Assembly: GCA_009780915.1 (NCBI GenBank)
Contig: WQZD01000009.1
Location: 22,732 to 86,731 of the forward strand
Reading direction: 5' to 3'
DNA from: Propionibacteriaceae bacterium
GTDB lineage: Bacteria; Actinomycetota; Actinomycetes; Propionibacteriales; Propionibacteriaceae
DNA length: 64,000 bases
Shown: positions 29,439-39,811 of the stretch, one piece after another
Numbering within the stretch: position 1 is the first letter of the stretch
Layout: each line of letters begins with the position of its first letter
Made by a program: the position numbers and the translations under genes
Notes under the pieces: generated by a model
What the model saw: the letters and a program-made list of their open reading frames with translations, nothing else
Told to the model about the DNA's origin: nothing
The model's database searches: none

Positions 29439-29807
29439 TCAGATCACCTCTGGAGCGAGAGAGACGATACGCATGAAGCGCTTCTCGCGCAGCTCACGGG
29501 CGACCGGGCCGAAGATACGGGTGCCCCGGGGTTCGCCGTCGGTGCGCAGAATGACTGCAGCGTTCTCGTCGAATTTGATGTACGAGCCGTCCGCGCGGCG
29601 GTGGCTCTTGACCGTACGTACTACGACGGCCTTGACCACCTCGCCCTTCTTGACTCCACCGCCAGGGATTGCGTCCTTGACGGTTGCGACGATCGTGTCG
29701 CCGAGGTAGGCATAGCGGCGCTTGGAACCGCCGAGCACCCGGATGCACAACAATTCCTTGGCACCCGTGTTGTCGGCGACCTTCAGCCGCGACTCCTGTT
29801 GGATCAT
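29439..29807 (-). CDS. rplN: 50S ribosomal protein L14
   Basis: 122 aa, exact family length. [20 protein letters not shown] and the signature around [15 protein letters not shown] are present. A 47-nt gap separates it from rpsQ, the largest but one inside this half of the operon. Confidence 0.98.
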   Translation of the reverse strand: MIQQESRLKVADNTGAKELLCIRVLGGSKRRYAYLGDTIVATVKDAIPGGGVKKGEVVKAVVVRTVKSHRRADGSYIKFDENAAVILRTDGEPRGTRIFGPVARELREKRFMRIVSLAPEVI

Positions 29808-29854
29808 TTTTTCTCCTTGAGTTCCCTGGTTCCCTCATCGGGCCTGGTGAAACG

Positions 29855-30115
29855 TTACCTAGCCTTTTCGACGACCTCAGTCAGTCGCCATCTCTTCGTC
29901 GCTGACAGCGGACGGGTCTCCATCACCCGGACGCGGTCCCCGACACCTGCGATATTGCCTTCGTCATGGACCTTCAGCCGCTGGGTGCGGGTCATGACCT
30001 TACCGTAGAGAGGATGCTTGATGCGATCCTCGATCTGGACGACGATCGTCTTGTCCATTTTGTCGGACACGACCATCCCTTCGCGGACCTTCCTACCAGC
30101 CCTTGCTTCAGTCAT
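29855..30115 (-). CDS. rpsQ: 30S ribosomal protein S17
   Basis: 86 aa OB-fold protein. [20 protein letters not shown] and [20 protein letters not shown] are diagnostic. One-base overlap with rpmC. Confidence 0.98.
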   Translation of the reverse strand: MTEARAGRKVREGMVVSDKMDKTIVVQIEDRIKHPLYGKVMTRTQRLKVHDEGNIAGVGDRVRVMETRPLSATKRWRLTEVVEKAR

Positions 30116-30342
30116 CAGTTCTCCTCATCGGGATCAGGCACAATGCCCAGATTGCGTTCTTGCAGAACGGTGTAGATACGAGCGATGTCCTTGCGGGCCT
30201 CACGAAGACGTCCGTGCGATTCCAGCTGGCCTGTGGCCGCTGCGAAGCGCAAGCTGAACAGCTCTTCCTTCAGTTCCGTGACGCGGGCGTTCAGGTCCGC
30301 GCGGCTCATCGCACGCAGTTCTGCTGCTGTTGTTGTCGCCAT
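30115..30342 (-). CDS. rpmC: 50S ribosomal protein L29
   Basis: 75 aa helical hairpin protein near the exit tunnel. Contains [18 protein letters not shown] and [16 protein letters not shown]. One-base overlap with rplP. Confidence 0.97.
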   Translation of the reverse strand: MATTTAAELRAMSRADLNARVTELKEELFSLRFAAATGQLESHGRLREARKDIARIYTVLQERNLGIVPDPDEEN

Positions 30343-30758
30343 CAGTTCTCACCGTCCCTCTTGATGAAACGTGCCTTGAATGGCAGCTTATGAATAGCGA
30401 GTCGCATGGCTTCGCGAGCCACGTCCTCGGCCACACCGGACAGTTCGAACAGAACGCGTCCGGGCTTGACATTGACGACCCACCACTCCGGGGTGCCCTT
30501 GCCGGAGCCCATGCGGGATTCGGCTGGGTGCTTGGTCATCGGGCGGTCGGGGAAGACGTTGATCCACACCTTTCCACCACGACGGATGTGACGGGTCATG
30601 GCGATACGAGCCGCCTCGATCTGACGGTTCGTGAGGTACGAGGGCTCCAGAGCCTGGATCCCGTACTCCCCGAAGGCCAGGGTCGTCCCGCCCTTGGCAG
30701 CACCGGTCCGCTTGGGGTGGTGCTGCTTGCGGAACTTCACACGACGAGGAATCAGCAT
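30342..30758 (-). CDS. rplP: 50S ribosomal protein L16
   Basis: 138 aa. [16 protein letters not shown] start, [20 protein letters not shown] and [13 protein letters not shown] are diagnostic. Binds 23S rRNA near the A site. Three nt from rpsC. Confidence 0.98.
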   Translation of the reverse strand: MLIPRRVKFRKQHHPKRTGAAKGGTTLAFGEYGIQALEPSYLTNRQIEAARIAMTRHIRRGGKVWINVFPDRPMTKHPAESRMGSGKGTPEWWVVNVKPGRVLFELSGVAEDVAREAMRLAIHKLPFKARFIKRDGEN

Positions 30759-30761
30759 GAG

Positions 30762-31562
30762 TTACTCACCTGCGCTCTCTGTTTGCGGCTCGACGGCGGC
30801 CTCGACGACCGGCGTCTCCTGATCTCTGCGCCCACGTCCACGATCCGCGCGCTCACCGCGGCCAGGACGCCTCGTGGGACGCTGGCGGGTCAGAGCGGAC
30901 TGGCGGTTGGCGCGCTGAGCTGTGCGTTCGGCGCGGGTGCCGGTGAGGTCTCCCTTGTAGATCCACACCTTGACGCCGATGCGTCCGAAGGTCGTACGGG
31001 CCTCGTAGAAGCCGTAGTCGATGTCGGCACGCAGGGTGTGCAGGGGAACACGGCCTTCACGGTAGAACTCCGCGCGGCTCATTTCCGCTCCACCCAGACG
31101 TCCCGAGCACTGGATCCTGATGCCCAGGGCTCCACCGCGCATGGCGGACTGCTGAGCCTTGCGCATCGCACGACGGAAGGCCACGCGGGCGCCGAGCTGC
31201 TCGGCCACGCCCTGGGCGACCAACTGCGCGTCGATCTCGGGGTTCTTCACTTCGAGGATGTTGAGCTGGACCTGCTTGCCAGTCAGCTTCTCCACATCGG
31301 CACGGACCTTCTCAGCCTCGGCGCCGTTGCGACCGATGATGATGCCAGGACGTGCGGCGTGCAAGAAGATCGTGACGCGCTCGGAGCGACGCTCGATCTC
31401 GATCGAGGAGACTCCGGCTCGCTCCAGACGCTTGGTCAGGAACTCACGGATCTTGATGTCCTCGCCGATGTACTGCGAGTACTGCTTGTCGGAGTACCAG
31501 CGGGACACGTGATCGGTCGAGATGCCCAGGCGGAACCCCATGGGGTTGATCTTTTGGCCCAT
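30762..31562 (-). CDS. rpsC: 30S ribosomal protein S3
   Basis: 266 aa: KH domain with the GxxG loop in IIGRNGAE (around residue 75), then the S3 C-domain ([20 protein letters not shown]). A low-complexity Arg/Gly then acidic tail of about 45 residues follows residue 220, as in many actinobacteria. Confidence 0.98.
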   Translation of the reverse strand: MGQKINPMGFRLGISTDHVSRWYSDKQYSQYIGEDIKIREFLTKRLERAGVSSIEIERRSERVTIFLHAARPGIIIGRNGAEAEKVRADVEKLTGKQVQLNILEVKNPEIDAQLVAQGVAEQLGARVAFRRAMRKAQQSAMRGGALGIRIQCSGRLGGAEMSRAEFYREGRVPLHTLRADIDYGFYEARTTFGRIGVKVWIYKGDLTGTRAERTAQRANRQSALTRQRPTRRPGRGERADRGRGRRDQETPVVEAAVEPQTESAGE

Positions 31563-31564
31563 GC

Positions 31565-32080
31565 TCAGGCCTCCTTCTCAGTCTCGGACGCGGTTTCGGT
31601 CACCTTGGTCGCCGCCTTAGCAGCCTTCTTCTCGATGACCCTGTCCAGGCGCATGGTCACGACCTGCTTGGACGGGGGGATCGGACCGCGGTTGACCGTC
31701 GGCTCCACCACAGCGGTGATGTGGCTGGCGCGCTTGAGGATCCGAGACGCCGAGCCCTTGGCCCGGGCGCGGATCCGGCGCATGGTCACACCCTCGTCGA
31801 CGAAGATCTGCGAGACGTACAGGTCGGCTCCGCGCAGGTTCTCGCCGCTCTCGGCGTTGGCCACTGCCGACGCGATCACCTTGAAAACCGGCTCTGAAGC
31901 GGCCTGGGGCGCGAAGCGCAAGGTGTCCAGGGCCTGGGTCACGGTCATACCGCGCACGATGTCGACCACGCGACGGACCTTCTGGGGCGACATGTGGACG
32001 TGACGCGCGATGGCGTACGCTCCCTCACGATCACCCAAGAGTGCGTCCCGACGGGTCGGGCGCTGCCAATTCTTACTCAT
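31565..32080 (-). CDS. rplV: 50S ribosomal protein L22
   Basis: 171 aa. The N-terminal ~25 residues and an Ala/Lys/Glu-rich tail extend the core, which has [19 protein letters not shown] and the tunnel-lining hairpin [20 protein letters not shown]. Three-nt gap to rpsC. Confidence 0.98.
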   Translation of the reverse strand: MSKNWQRPTRRDALLGDREGAYAIARHVHMSPQKVRRVVDIVRGMTVTQALDTLRFAPQAASEPVFKVIASAVANAESGENLRGADLYVSQIFVDEGVTMRRIRARAKGSASRILKRASHITAVVEPTVNRGPIPPSKQVVTMRLDRVIEKKAAKAATKVTETASETEKEA

Positions 32081-32095
32081 TGATAACTACCCTTC

Positions 32096-32377
32096 TCAGC
32101 GCTTCCGAGACTTCTTGTCGTCCTTCACGTGACCACGGAAGGTGCGAGTGGGCGCGAATTCGCCCAGCTTGTGACCGATCATGGCGTCGGTGATGAAGAC
32201 CGGAACGTGCTTGCGACCGTCGTGGACGGCGATGGTATGTCCGATCATGTCAGGCACGATCATGGATCGACGCGACCATGTCTTGATGACGGTCTTCGAT
32301 CCCTTGGTGTTGAGGTCCTCAACCTTCTTGGCCAGATGGCCGTCGATGAAGGGACCCTTCTTCAAACTGCGTGGCAT
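32096..32377 (-). CDS. rpsS: 30S ribosomal protein S19
   Basis: 93 aa, exact family length; [20 protein letters not shown] start and [16 protein letters not shown] near the C-terminus. Binds 16S rRNA head together with S13. Confidence 0.98.
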   Translation of the reverse strand: MPRSLKKGPFIDGHLAKKVEDLNTKGSKTVIKTWSRRSMIVPDMIGHTIAVHDGRKHVPVFITDAMIGHKLGEFAPTRTFRGHVKDDKKSRKR

Positions 32378-32395
32378 CTCTTACGTCCCTCCTGC

Positions 32396-33232
32396 TCAGC
32401 GCTTCTTGCCGGACTTGCGCCGACGGATGATCAAACGGCTTGACGCCTTGTTCTTGTCGCGGGTACGGCCTTCAGGCTTGCCCCACGGGGACACAGGATG
32501 GCGACCACCGGAGGTACGGCCTTCGCCACCACCATGCGGGTGGTCGATCGGGTTCATGACCACACCACGCACGGTTGGGCGGACGCCCTTCCAGCGCATA
32601 CGGCCGGCCTTGCCCCAGTTGATGTTGGACTGCTCGGCGTTGCCGACGGAGCCCACGGTCGCGCGGCAGCGGATGTCCACCATGCGCATTTCACCGGAGG
32701 GCATACGCAGTGTCGCGTACTTGCCTTCGCGGGCCACGACCTGGATCGAGGCGCCGGCGGAGCGGCCCATCTTGGCGCCGCCACCGGGACGCATCTCCAC
32801 GGCGTGCACGAGCGTGCCGACGGGGATGTTGCGCAGGGGGAGGTTGTTGCCAGGCTTGATGTCGGCTTCCGGACCGGACTCGACGCGATCGCCTTGGGAC
32901 AGGTCCTTGGGGGCGATGATGTAACGCTTCTCGCCGTCCAAGTAGTGCAGCAGGGCGATACGAGCGGTGCGGTTGGGATCGTACTCGATGTGTGCGACCT
33001 TGGCGGGGATCCCGTCCTTGTCGTACCGCTTGAAGTCGATCAGCCGGTAGCTCTGCTTGTGGCCGCCGCCGATGTGGCGGGTCGTGATGCGTCCCTGGTT
33101 GTTGCGCCCGCCGGTCTTCGGCTTCGGCGCTGTCAGGGACTTCTCCGGGGTCGACCTCGTCACTTCGGCGAAGTCAGCCACGGAGGCGCCGCGACGGCCC
33201 GGCGTAGTGGGCTTGAACTTACGGATTCCCAT
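32396..33232 (-). CDS. rplB: 50S ribosomal protein L2
   Basis: 278 aa, typical. [13 protein letters not shown] at the N-terminus, [12 protein letters not shown] in the middle and the conserved [13 protein letters not shown] near the peptidyl-transferase centre. Four-nt gap to rplW. Confidence 0.99.
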   Translation of the reverse strand: MGIRKFKPTTPGRRGASVADFAEVTRSTPEKSLTAPKPKTGGRNNQGRITTRHIGGGHKQSYRLIDFKRYDKDGIPAKVAHIEYDPNRTARIALLHYLDGEKRYIIAPKDLSQGDRVESGPEADIKPGNNLPLRNIPVGTLVHAVEMRPGGGAKMGRSAGASIQVVAREGKYATLRMPSGEMRMVDIRCRATVGSVGNAEQSNINWGKAGRMRWKGVRPTVRGVVMNPIDHPHGGGEGRTSGGRHPVSPWGKPEGRTRDKNKASSRLIIRRRKSGKKR

Positions 33233-33235
33233 GAG

Positions 33236-33550
33236 TTATCTCACTTCCGTTCCCGAGCCGAACAGATCGATGGACTGGCCGTCGGCCAGGGTCACGATGG
33301 CTCGCTTGGTGTCGGGGCGGCGACCGAACCCGTTGCGGGTGCGGCGCTTCTTGCCCAGACGGTTGACGGTGTTGACCTGAAGCACCTGAACGTTGAAGAC
33401 CTTCTCGACCGCGATCTTGATCTGGGTCTTGTTGGCGTCAGGGGCCACCAGGAACGTGTACTTATTCTCATCGATGCGGGTGTACGACTTCTCGGACACC
33501 ACCGGCGCCAGGAGAATGTCGCGCGGATCGGTGATTCTCACGTCGTTCAC
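33236..33550 (-). CDS. rplW: 50S ribosomal protein L23
   Basis: 104 aa; [33 protein letters not shown] strand and [12 protein letters not shown]. It sits at the tunnel exit and docks trigger factor and SRP. Four-nt overlap with rplD. Confidence 0.98.
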   Translation of the reverse strand: MNDVRITDPRDILLAPVVSEKSYTRIDENKYTFLVAPDANKTQIKIAVEKVFNVQVLQVNTVNRLGKKRRTRNGFGRRPDTKRAIVTLADGQSIDLFGSGTEVR

Positions 33551-34527
33551 TTCTTGCCCTCCATCACATCAGTGAAGCCAGCCTTCTGGGCCGCTTCGGC
33601 GGAGTTGAACCAGACATCGGCGATCGTGCGCTTGTACCACGCGGATGCCGGGGTGTGGAAGTGCATGGAGCCTTCCTTGCCCTTGATGTCGTAACCTTCG
33701 GGAGGGTTGGCCCCCCGGTAGGAGCCTTCGCCGTATTCCTTGTCAGCCTCGCCGGCGGTGGCCTCGGCGGCCTCGTCGGACACAGCCTGGTCGGCGGGGG
33801 CCTCAGACTCCTCGACCTCCAACGGAGTGGCGGCCTTGACGGTCTTGGGCTTCTTGGCGGCCTTCACGGGAGCGGCTTCCTCGACCAGTTCGGTGATCCC
33901 GAAACGGGCGAGGAACTCTTCGAGGGCCTGCTTGGTGAAGACGATGACCTGGTTCGCGATCACGTCGTAGACGTTGATCTGGTCCACCGCGATGGCGTGG
34001 ACGTTGACCACGTTGCGCAGGGACAGCCAGGCCAGATCCTCGTCACGGTGGAGGACCACCACGGCCGAGGTGTACTCGCCGATCGAGGACAGGGTCTCAA
34101 GAGCCTTGCGCGTCGACGGGACGTCGGTGACGATGGACTCCATCACGAAGAACTTGTTGTCCGCCACGCGTTCCGACAGTGCGGAGCGCAAAGCAGCGGC
34201 GATCATCTTCTTGGGAGTGCGCTGGGCGTACGAGCGCGGCTGCGGCCCATGGACCGTACCGCCGCCTGCCCACTGCGGAGCGCGACGGGAGCCCTGACGA
34301 GCGCGGCCGGTGCCCTTCTGGCGCCACGGCTTCGCGCCACCGCCGGAGACCTCGCCACGAGTCTTCGTGGAGTGGGTTCCCTGACGGGCCGCAGCCAGCT
34401 GGGCGACCACGACCTGGTGGATGAGCGGGACGTTGACGTCGCACCCGAAGACGGAAGCCGGCAGGCTCACCTTCGTGGCAGACTCACTCGCGAGGATGTC
34501 GACTGTGATATCAGACATGTCGGTCAC
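33547..34527 (-). CDS. rplD: 50S ribosomal protein L4 with an extra C-terminal domain
   Basis: 326 aa against ~205-225 for ordinary L4. Residues 1-210 are a complete L4: [20 protein letters not shown], the tunnel-loop [19 protein letters not shown], and RTPKKM. Residues ~215-263 form an Ala/Glu/Lys-rich linker. Residues ~264-323 form a compact extra domain with [36 protein letters not shown] and a final EAAQKAGF helix, a pattern I associate with small actinobacterial 'sunset'-type domains. The GTG at 34527 overlaps the rplC stop; an ATG at 34518 is an alternative start. Confidence 0.96.
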   Translation of the reverse strand: MTDMSDITVDILASESATKVSLPASVFGCDVNVPLIHQVVVAQLAAARQGTHSTKTRGEVSGGGAKPWRQKGTGRARQGSRRAPQWAGGGTVHGPQPRSYAQRTPKKMIAAALRSALSERVADNKFFVMESIVTDVPSTRKALETLSSIGEYTSAVVVLHRDEDLAWLSLRNVVNVHAIAVDQINVYDVIANQVIVFTKQALEEFLARFGITELVEEAAPVKAAKKPKTVKAATPLEVEESEAPADQAVSDEAAEATAGEADKEYGEGSYRGANPPEGYDIKGKEGSMHFHTPASAWYKRTIADVWFNSAEAAQKAGFTDVMEGKK

Positions 34528-35177
34528 GCACCCTTCTTCACAGCACTGCGGACAACCACGAGAGCGTTCTTCGGCCCGGGGACGGCGCCCTTGACGAGGA
34601 TGAGCCCTCGCTCGGCGTCCACACGGGCGATGGTCAGATTCTCCACCGTCTTACGCTCGACACCCATGTGTCCAGCCATCCGCATTCCCTTGAAGATGCG
34701 CGACGGGGTCGAGCACTCGCCGATGGAACCGGGAGAACGGTGCTTGCGGTGGACGCCGTGGCCGGCGCCGAGGCCCGAGAAGCCGTGGCGCTTCATGACG
34801 CCGGCGGTTCCCTTGCCCTTCGTCACACCGATCACGTCGACGACCTCCTGGTCGGCGAAGATCTCGGCGGTGACGTCCTTGCCCAATTCGTACTCGCTGG
34901 CGTCAGCCGTGCGAATCTCCATCAGGTGGCGACGGGGGGTCACATCCGCGGCGTCGAAGTGGCCCTTGGCCGGCTTCGTCACCGATTTGGCTTTGATCGC
35001 GCCGAAGCCGAGCTGGATGGCCGAGTAGCCGTCACGCTCCGGGGTACGCACCTGGGTCACCACGCACGGACCGGCTTCGATCACAGTCACGGGGATGACT
35101 TTGTTGTTCTCATCCCACATCTGGGTCATCCCGAGCTTGCGGCCGAGGATTCCTTTTACATTACGTTCATTATTCAT
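34524..35177 (-). CDS. rplC: 50S ribosomal protein L3
   Basis: 217 aa. [20 protein letters not shown] start, [20 protein letters not shown] and [20 protein letters not shown] signature are present. Eight-nt gap after rpsJ, 4-nt overlap with rplD. Confidence 0.99.
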   Translation of the reverse strand: MNNERNVKGILGRKLGMTQMWDENNKVIPVTVIEAGPCVVTQVRTPERDGYSAIQLGFGAIKAKSVTKPAKGHFDAADVTPRRHLMEIRTADASEYELGKDVTAEIFADQEVVDVIGVTKGKGTAGVMKRHGFSGLGAGHGVHRKHRSPGSIGECSTPSRIFKGMRMAGHMGVERKTVENLTIARVDAERGLILVKGAVPGPKNALVVVRSAVKKGA

Positions 35178-35185
35178 TATTGACC

Positions 35186-35497
35186 TCAGGGAAGCTTGAT
35201 CTCGATGTCAACACCTGCGGGAAGGTCGAGGCGCATGAGGGAGTCCACAGTCTTGGGCGTCGGATCGAGGATGTCGATCAGGCGCTTGTGGGTCCTCATC
35301 TCGAAGTGTTCCCGAGAATCCTTGTACTTATGGGGAGAACGGATCACGCAGAACACGTTCTTCTCCGTCGGCAATGGCACAGGACCGGCGACCTGTGCAC
35401 CAGTACGGGTCACCGTGTCGACGATTTTGCGCGCCGACGAATCGATGACCTCATGGTCATAGGCCCGAAGCCTGATGCGGATTTTTTGTCCCGCCAC
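35186..35497 (-). CDS. rpsJ: 30S ribosomal protein S10
   Basis: 103 aa, first gene of the S10-spc operon. The GTG start at 35497 is supported by GAGGTGAGG upstream and the usual [18 protein letters not shown] beginning. It is also a NusG/NusE partner in transcription antitermination. Followed on the same strand without interruption by 20 further ribosomal genes and secY. Confidence 0.98.
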   Translation of the reverse strand: MAGQKIRIRLRAYDHEVIDSSARKIVDTVTRTGAQVAGPVPLPTEKNVFCVIRSPHKYKDSREHFEMRTHKRLIDILDPTPKTVDSLMRLDLPAGVDIEIKLP

Positions 35498-35864
35498 GGC
35501 AGTTCCTCACCTCTCTTGCTTGACCGGGGAAGCCCCCCGGCTTTCGCTTGACACCGCTCACGTTGAGTGATGCCGCTCTCCGGCCCACGCGGTCGGGCGT
35601 GTCGCGCGTTTTGTCCGCACGCATCCCCTCTTTCCTTGTGGGTGGATTCCGGTCTGGGACCGGGACCGTTAAGTGTACCTTAAGACCGCTGTTGGGCACG
35701 CGATCGGTAACTTCATTCGGAGTAGCCTGACGATTCTGTCACAGATGGGGACCGCGGCGCAAATCCTTGGGCGACCCCCGGGAAAGGCACGATGACACTA
35801 TATGCGCTTATGGATGGCAAGAGACAGGCCACTGCCCTTGCTTCACCCCGTGTCTGTGAGCCCC
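35498..35864 (-). promoter_or_regulatory. Leader and promoter region of the S10-spc operon
   Basis: 367 bp without a gene between rpsJ and the end of the membrane-protein gene. Read on the minus strand, a candidate -10 (GGTACACT, hexamer at 35672-35677) would give a transcript leader of roughly 165 nt; no good -35 lies at the matching distance. GC-rich complementary segments in the leader (for example near 35529-35545) could fold. No riboswitch or protein-binding leader motif was recognised. The region near 35790-35830 is AT-richer than its surroundings. Confidence 0.35.
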
Positions 35865-37712
35865 TCATCGCGGCGATCCGTACCCCCGGGGAGGCGCGAT
35901 CTTCTGCTTGGCCACAGGGGCCTGCTCACGTGCGCCCAGGAGGCCTGAGAGCCCTCCTGCGCCTGGCCCGGAGCCGCCGGTCTTGCCCTGCTCCTTCTGC
36001 ATCTGCTGTTGGGCGGCCTGCATCTCCTCCATCGAGTACTGCCCGGACAGGGCGAAGGCCACGATGACGGCGATGACCGTCGGTATCCACAGGTTCCAGC
36101 CCAACAAGATCGGGCCCGTGATGAGGACCACCATGTCGATGCCCCGGATCATATTGAAGATCAGCCCCGGGGGCAGGGCGCCGAATCCCGTCTGCATCAT
36201 GGGCGCGGAGTAGTTGGCCGATTTCGCGGACACCCAGCGGATCGCGCCGAGCAGTCCGGCGACGGCCGTGAGCAGGGCGCGCGCGAAGGCGCCGGTCACC
36301 GTGGTGAAATGCTCGGAGGCGCTGATCCCCCAGAAGGCGGCGGTGGTCGCGAGGGCCCACACGACGGCGAACATGGCCGGCACGACCGCCATGGCCTGGC
36401 GAATCTTCGGATTGGACAGGGGAAGGGTACGCGCGAGCCCTTTGGTCCGGGTCATCACGCGCATCGACCCCAGCATGGGGACGAAGCCGATGAGCAGGAT
36501 GAGGGCTGCGATGAAGGAGTTGAAGGCATGGAAGCCGAGCGCGGCCACCGCGTACGGGACGACGATGCTGGCCACCACGAGGAGGATCCTCTTCGGGTAC
36601 CTCCAGAGGCGTTGGATCTCCCTCCACACCAGGGCGCCCATGCCGACTCCCCTGCCGCGGCGGGGACGCACATGTCCCAGCCTCATGGAGTCTCGTTCGA
36701 CGAGGATGTCGCGCATGAGGGCGAAGTCCATGGCGAACGCCGCGCCCTGCATACCGGCCACCAGGGAGCCGCCCGAGACCAATCGAGCGCGGTGGATCAT
36801 GCCGAGACGGCTGACGGCGATGACGAGTCCCACGATCAGGAGCACAGCCCCGCCCACGGAGACCCAGACCACGGAGGACGTGTCGGGGATGCGGAGGATC
36901 TCGAATCCGAACCAATCGGCGGCCACGGACACGATCACCATGAGAACAGCCACGGCGATGAGCCCGAGGAGCCATTGGACCAAGGAGATCAGCCAGGTGC
37001 GTCCCCAGGTCTGTTCGGCGGCGGCCAGCGCGGTCAACCCGGCGGCGCCCACGGCCATCGCGATCGCCCAGCGCCAGATGTCGTCGAGCCCGTACCCGGT
37101 GAGAGCGGCCAGGAGTCCTCCCAAGAGGGCGGCGACCACGCCCACGGCGATCACCACGCCCACGAGACGCTTCCACAGGAGGCGTCCGCGCCGGATGGGG
37201 GCGTCCATGAGCCAGAAACCTTCAGCGGCGGAGGCCACCACGGGTCCGAAGATGCGTGACGCCATGGCGGTCAGCGCGAAGGCGGCGCTCATCACCACCC
37301 AGGGGAGCAGGGTACGCCCCACCGTGCACACGTTCGAGTCGCATTGCGCGGCCGAGGCCTGAGCCTGCCACACGGCGCCGGAGAGCATGGCGATGATCAT
37401 GGCGGCGGCGAAGACGGCGAAGTACCCGTCGGCGAGGACCTGGCGCAGGGTGGTCGTGGCCCGGCCACGTCGCCAGTCCCGGATCAGGTTCGTCAGATCC
37501 CGCTCGGCGACGGGTTCGGGGACGACGTCGATCAGGGAGTGCTCCCACACCGGCATCGGAAGGACTTCTGGCTCGGGGGCGGGCTGCTCGGCCTCGACAG
37601 GTCCCGCCTGATCCGCCACCGGGTCGGGCAGGGGCGTGGAGTCCGGCGCCGGTTCCGGCGCAGGCGTCGGTTTGGCTTTGTACCCCTGGGGGGCGCGTCG
37701 CTTCTTACTCAT
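35865..37712 (-). CDS. Large polytopic membrane protein, probable partner of the adjacent ABC ATPase (DUF6297-like)
   Basis: 615 aa from the ATG at 37712. Residues 1-~100 are cytoplasmic and Pro/Glu-rich; about 12-14 hydrophobic spans follow; the C-terminus is Gln/Gly-rich (MQAAQQQMQKEQG) and probably disordered. The gene overlaps the upstream ATP-binding gene by 8 nt, which strongly suggests one transporter. The family resembles actinobacterial proteins annotated only by a DUF; the substrate and direction of transport are unknown. Confidence 0.75.
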   Translation of the reverse strand: MSKKRRAPQGYKAKPTPAPEPAPDSTPLPDPVADQAGPVEAEQPAPEPEVLPMPVWEHSLIDVVPEPVAERDLTNLIRDWRRGRATTTLRQVLADGYFAVFAAAMIIAMLSGAVWQAQASAAQCDSNVCTVGRTLLPWVVMSAAFALTAMASRIFGPVVASAAEGFWLMDAPIRRGRLLWKRLVGVVIAVGVVAALLGGLLAALTGYGLDDIWRWAIAMAVGAAGLTALAAAEQTWGRTWLISLVQWLLGLIAVAVLMVIVSVAADWFGFEILRIPDTSSVVWVSVGGAVLLIVGLVIAVSRLGMIHRARLVSGGSLVAGMQGAAFAMDFALMRDILVERDSMRLGHVRPRRGRGVGMGALVWREIQRLWRYPKRILLVVASIVVPYAVAALGFHAFNSFIAALILLIGFVPMLGSMRVMTRTKGLARTLPLSNPKIRQAMAVVPAMFAVVWALATTAAFWGISASEHFTTVTGAFARALLTAVAGLLGAIRWVSAKSANYSAPMMQTGFGALPPGLIFNMIRGIDMVVLITGPILLGWNLWIPTVIAVIVAFALSGQYSMEEMQAAQQQMQKEQGKTGGSGPGAGGLSGLLGAREQAPVAKQKIAPPRGYGSPR

Positions 37713-38355
37713 CGCGCGCACCGCCCACATGGATGGTCTTGGTCGCCACGGTCTCGACCAGAGTGGGCTCATGGGACGCCATGATGATCGCGAGGCCCTG
37801 CTCGCGCTCCTCCTTCAGCCGCGTGGCCAGCCACTGCACACCCTCGACGTCCAGGCGCTGCTCCGGCTCGTCGAGCACGAGGACCTTGCGTGGGCGCACG
37901 AACGCCGTCGCCAGAGCCAGGCGTCGGCGCTGGCCGGAGGACAAGGTGCCGGGTAACTGGCCCGACTGGGGCACGAGCAGCACCTCGGCCAGGATCGAGT
38001 CGACGGCCGTCTCAGGATCGGGCAGGCCGTACGCGCGGGCCAGGAGGTCCAGGTGCTCGACCACGGACAGGTCGGGGAAGAAGTCCAGATCGTCGATGAC
38101 GGTCGCCATGGCGGCGCGCACCTTGGGGTCGGACTCGCGCAAGGGCTGTCCGTCGATGTCGATGGTGCCCTCGTCGGCTTTCTCCGCGCCCACCAGACAG
38201 CGCAGGATGGTGGACTTGCCCGCACCGTTCCTTCCTGTCAGCGCGATGGCTTCCCCGGGCCAGACGTCGAGGGAGAAGTCGGAGACGATGACATGGTCGC
38301 CATAGGCTTTCTTCAGATGGGCGACCTTGAGGATGGGTGTGCGTGCTTTTGCCAT
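37705..38355 (-). CDS. ABC transporter ATP-binding protein
   Basis: 216 aa single ATPase domain: Walker A GRNGAGKST, Q-loop region, signature LSSGQRRRLALA (one change from LSGGQ), Walker B VLVLDEPEQRLD (Gln-Arg spacing unusual in the D-loop) and an H-switch MASHEPT. Overlaps the membrane protein by 8 nt. No binding protein nearby, so an exporter-type system is likely. Divergent from the aminotransferase at 38555. Confidence 0.9.
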   Translation of the reverse strand: MAKARTPILKVAHLKKAYGDHVIVSDFSLDVWPGEAIALTGRNGAGKSTILRCLVGAEKADEGTIDIDGQPLRESDPKVRAAMATVIDDLDFFPDLSVVEHLDLLARAYGLPDPETAVDSILAEVLLVPQSGQLPGTLSSGQRRRLALATAFVRPRKVLVLDEPEQRLDVEGVQWLATRLKEEREQGLAIIMASHEPTLVETVATKTIHVGGARDE

Positions 38356-38554
38356 AAGGTCAATTGTGTCTCATCGAGGGAAGGAATGCCCACACGACCG
38401 CCTCGGTGACGGCGTTTGCTCCGCCGGAGGCCGTGACACGCCACGTACTGTGGACCTCGGATCCAGCCAGCCATATGACCCTCTGAGGTAGACTCTTTCA
38501 TTGGCCGCTTGAGCCCGACCCGTGTCACGGGGACGTTTCGACGAAAGGATGTTC

Positions 38555-39811
38555 ATGGATCAGGGGATTTTCACGACCTATGAATCCGAGGTACGGTCGT
38601 ACTGCCGTACCTTTCCCACTGTCTTCACCAAGGCCAAAGGATCACTCCTGACCGATCAAGACGGTCGGACCTACATCGACTTCTTCAACGGGGCTGGGGC
38701 TCTGAACTATGGGCACAACCCCGAGTACATCAAGCGCGCGCTGATCGACTACCTCGAGTCGGACAACATCATCCACGCCCTCGACATGTACACCGTGGCC
38801 AAGGGAGAGTTCATCGAGGCGTTCGAGAACCGCATCCTGAAGCCGCGCGGGTACTCGTACAAGATCCAATTCCCCGGGCCCACAGGCACGAACGCGGTCG
38901 AAGCCGCGCTCAAACTGGCCCGCAAGGTGACCAAGCGCACCGGCGTGTTCGCCCTGATGGGCTGCTTCCACGGGATGACGCTCGGCTCGCTGGCTTTGAC
39001 CTCCGACCTCGGCTCCCGTGCGGGCGCCGGGGTGCCCCTGGGCAATGTGACCCACATGCCCGCGCCCTACATGTTCGGCGACGAGTTCGCCTTGAACTAT
39101 GTGCGCACCGTGCTGGAGGACGACCACTCCGGCATCGACAAGCCGGCCGCCATCGTCATCGAGACGGTCCAGGCCGAGGGCGGCGTCTACGCTTTCTCCA
39201 ATGAGTACCTGCGCGGGATCGAGAAGATCGCCCGCGACAACGGCATCCTGCTCATCGTCGACGACATCCAGGTCGGCGCCTCCCGTACCGGCACCTTCTT
39301 CTCCTTCGACCGCGCGGGAATCACCCCTGACATGGTCGTGTTGTCCAAGTCCATCGGGGGGTACGGCATGCCCTTCGCGCTGACTCTCTTCAAGCCGGAC
39401 CTGGACATCTGGACCCCCGGCGAGCACAACGGCACCTTCCGTGGCAACCAGTTGTCCATGGTGGCCGCCAAGTGCGGCATCGACCTGACCATCGACCAGC
39501 AGGTCGAGGCGGGCACTGTGCGACGCGGCCAGATCGTGTCTGATTTCCTCACCCGTGAGGTCGCCCCCCTGGACGACTCGATCCAGGTGCGTGGCCTGGG
39601 CCTCATCTGGGGCATCGACGTGGCCGAAGAAGAACTGGCGCAGAAGATCAGCCGTGCGTGCTTCGACAAGGGTGTCATCCTCGAACGCGCCGGCCGCAAG
39701 AACGCCGTGGTCAAACTGATGCCGTCCCTGGTGATCCCGGACGAGGTCCTCGTGGAGGGCCTTGGCGTGATCCGCGACGCCGTGGCCGAGGTCTTCGCCG
39801 CACGGGGTTAG
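38555..39811 (+). CDS. EctB-type diaminobutyrate--2-oxoglutarate aminotransferase (orphan)
   Basis: 418-aa class-III PLP aminotransferase. The beginning FTTYESEVRSYCRTFP is typical of EctB; also FPGPTGTNAVEAALKLARK, GCFHGMTLGSLALT, VIETVQAEGG, IVDDIQVGASRTGTFF and the PLP lysine in VLSKSIGGYGMP. The ATG at 38555 has GAAAGG six bases upstream; an ATG two codons earlier has none. EctA and EctC, needed to make ectoine, are not adjacent, so the diaminobutyrate may serve another purpose. Confidence 0.87.
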   Translation: MDQGIFTTYESEVRSYCRTFPTVFTKAKGSLLTDQDGRTYIDFFNGAGALNYGHNPEYIKRALIDYLESDNIIHALDMYTVAKGEFIEAFENRILKPRGYSYKIQFPGPTGTNAVEAALKLARKVTKRTGVFALMGCFHGMTLGSLALTSDLGSRAGAGVPLGNVTHMPAPYMFGDEFALNYVRTVLEDDHSGIDKPAAIVIETVQAEGGVYAFSNEYLRGIEKIARDNGILLIVDDIQVGASRTGTFFSFDRAGITPDMVVLSKSIGGYGMPFALTLFKPDLDIWTPGEHNGTFRGNQLSMVAAKCGIDLTIDQQVEAGTVRRGQIVSDFLTREVAPLDDSIQVRGLGLIWGIDVAEEELAQKISRACFDKGVILERAGRKNAVVKLMPSLVIPDEVLVEGLGVIRDAVAEVFAARG

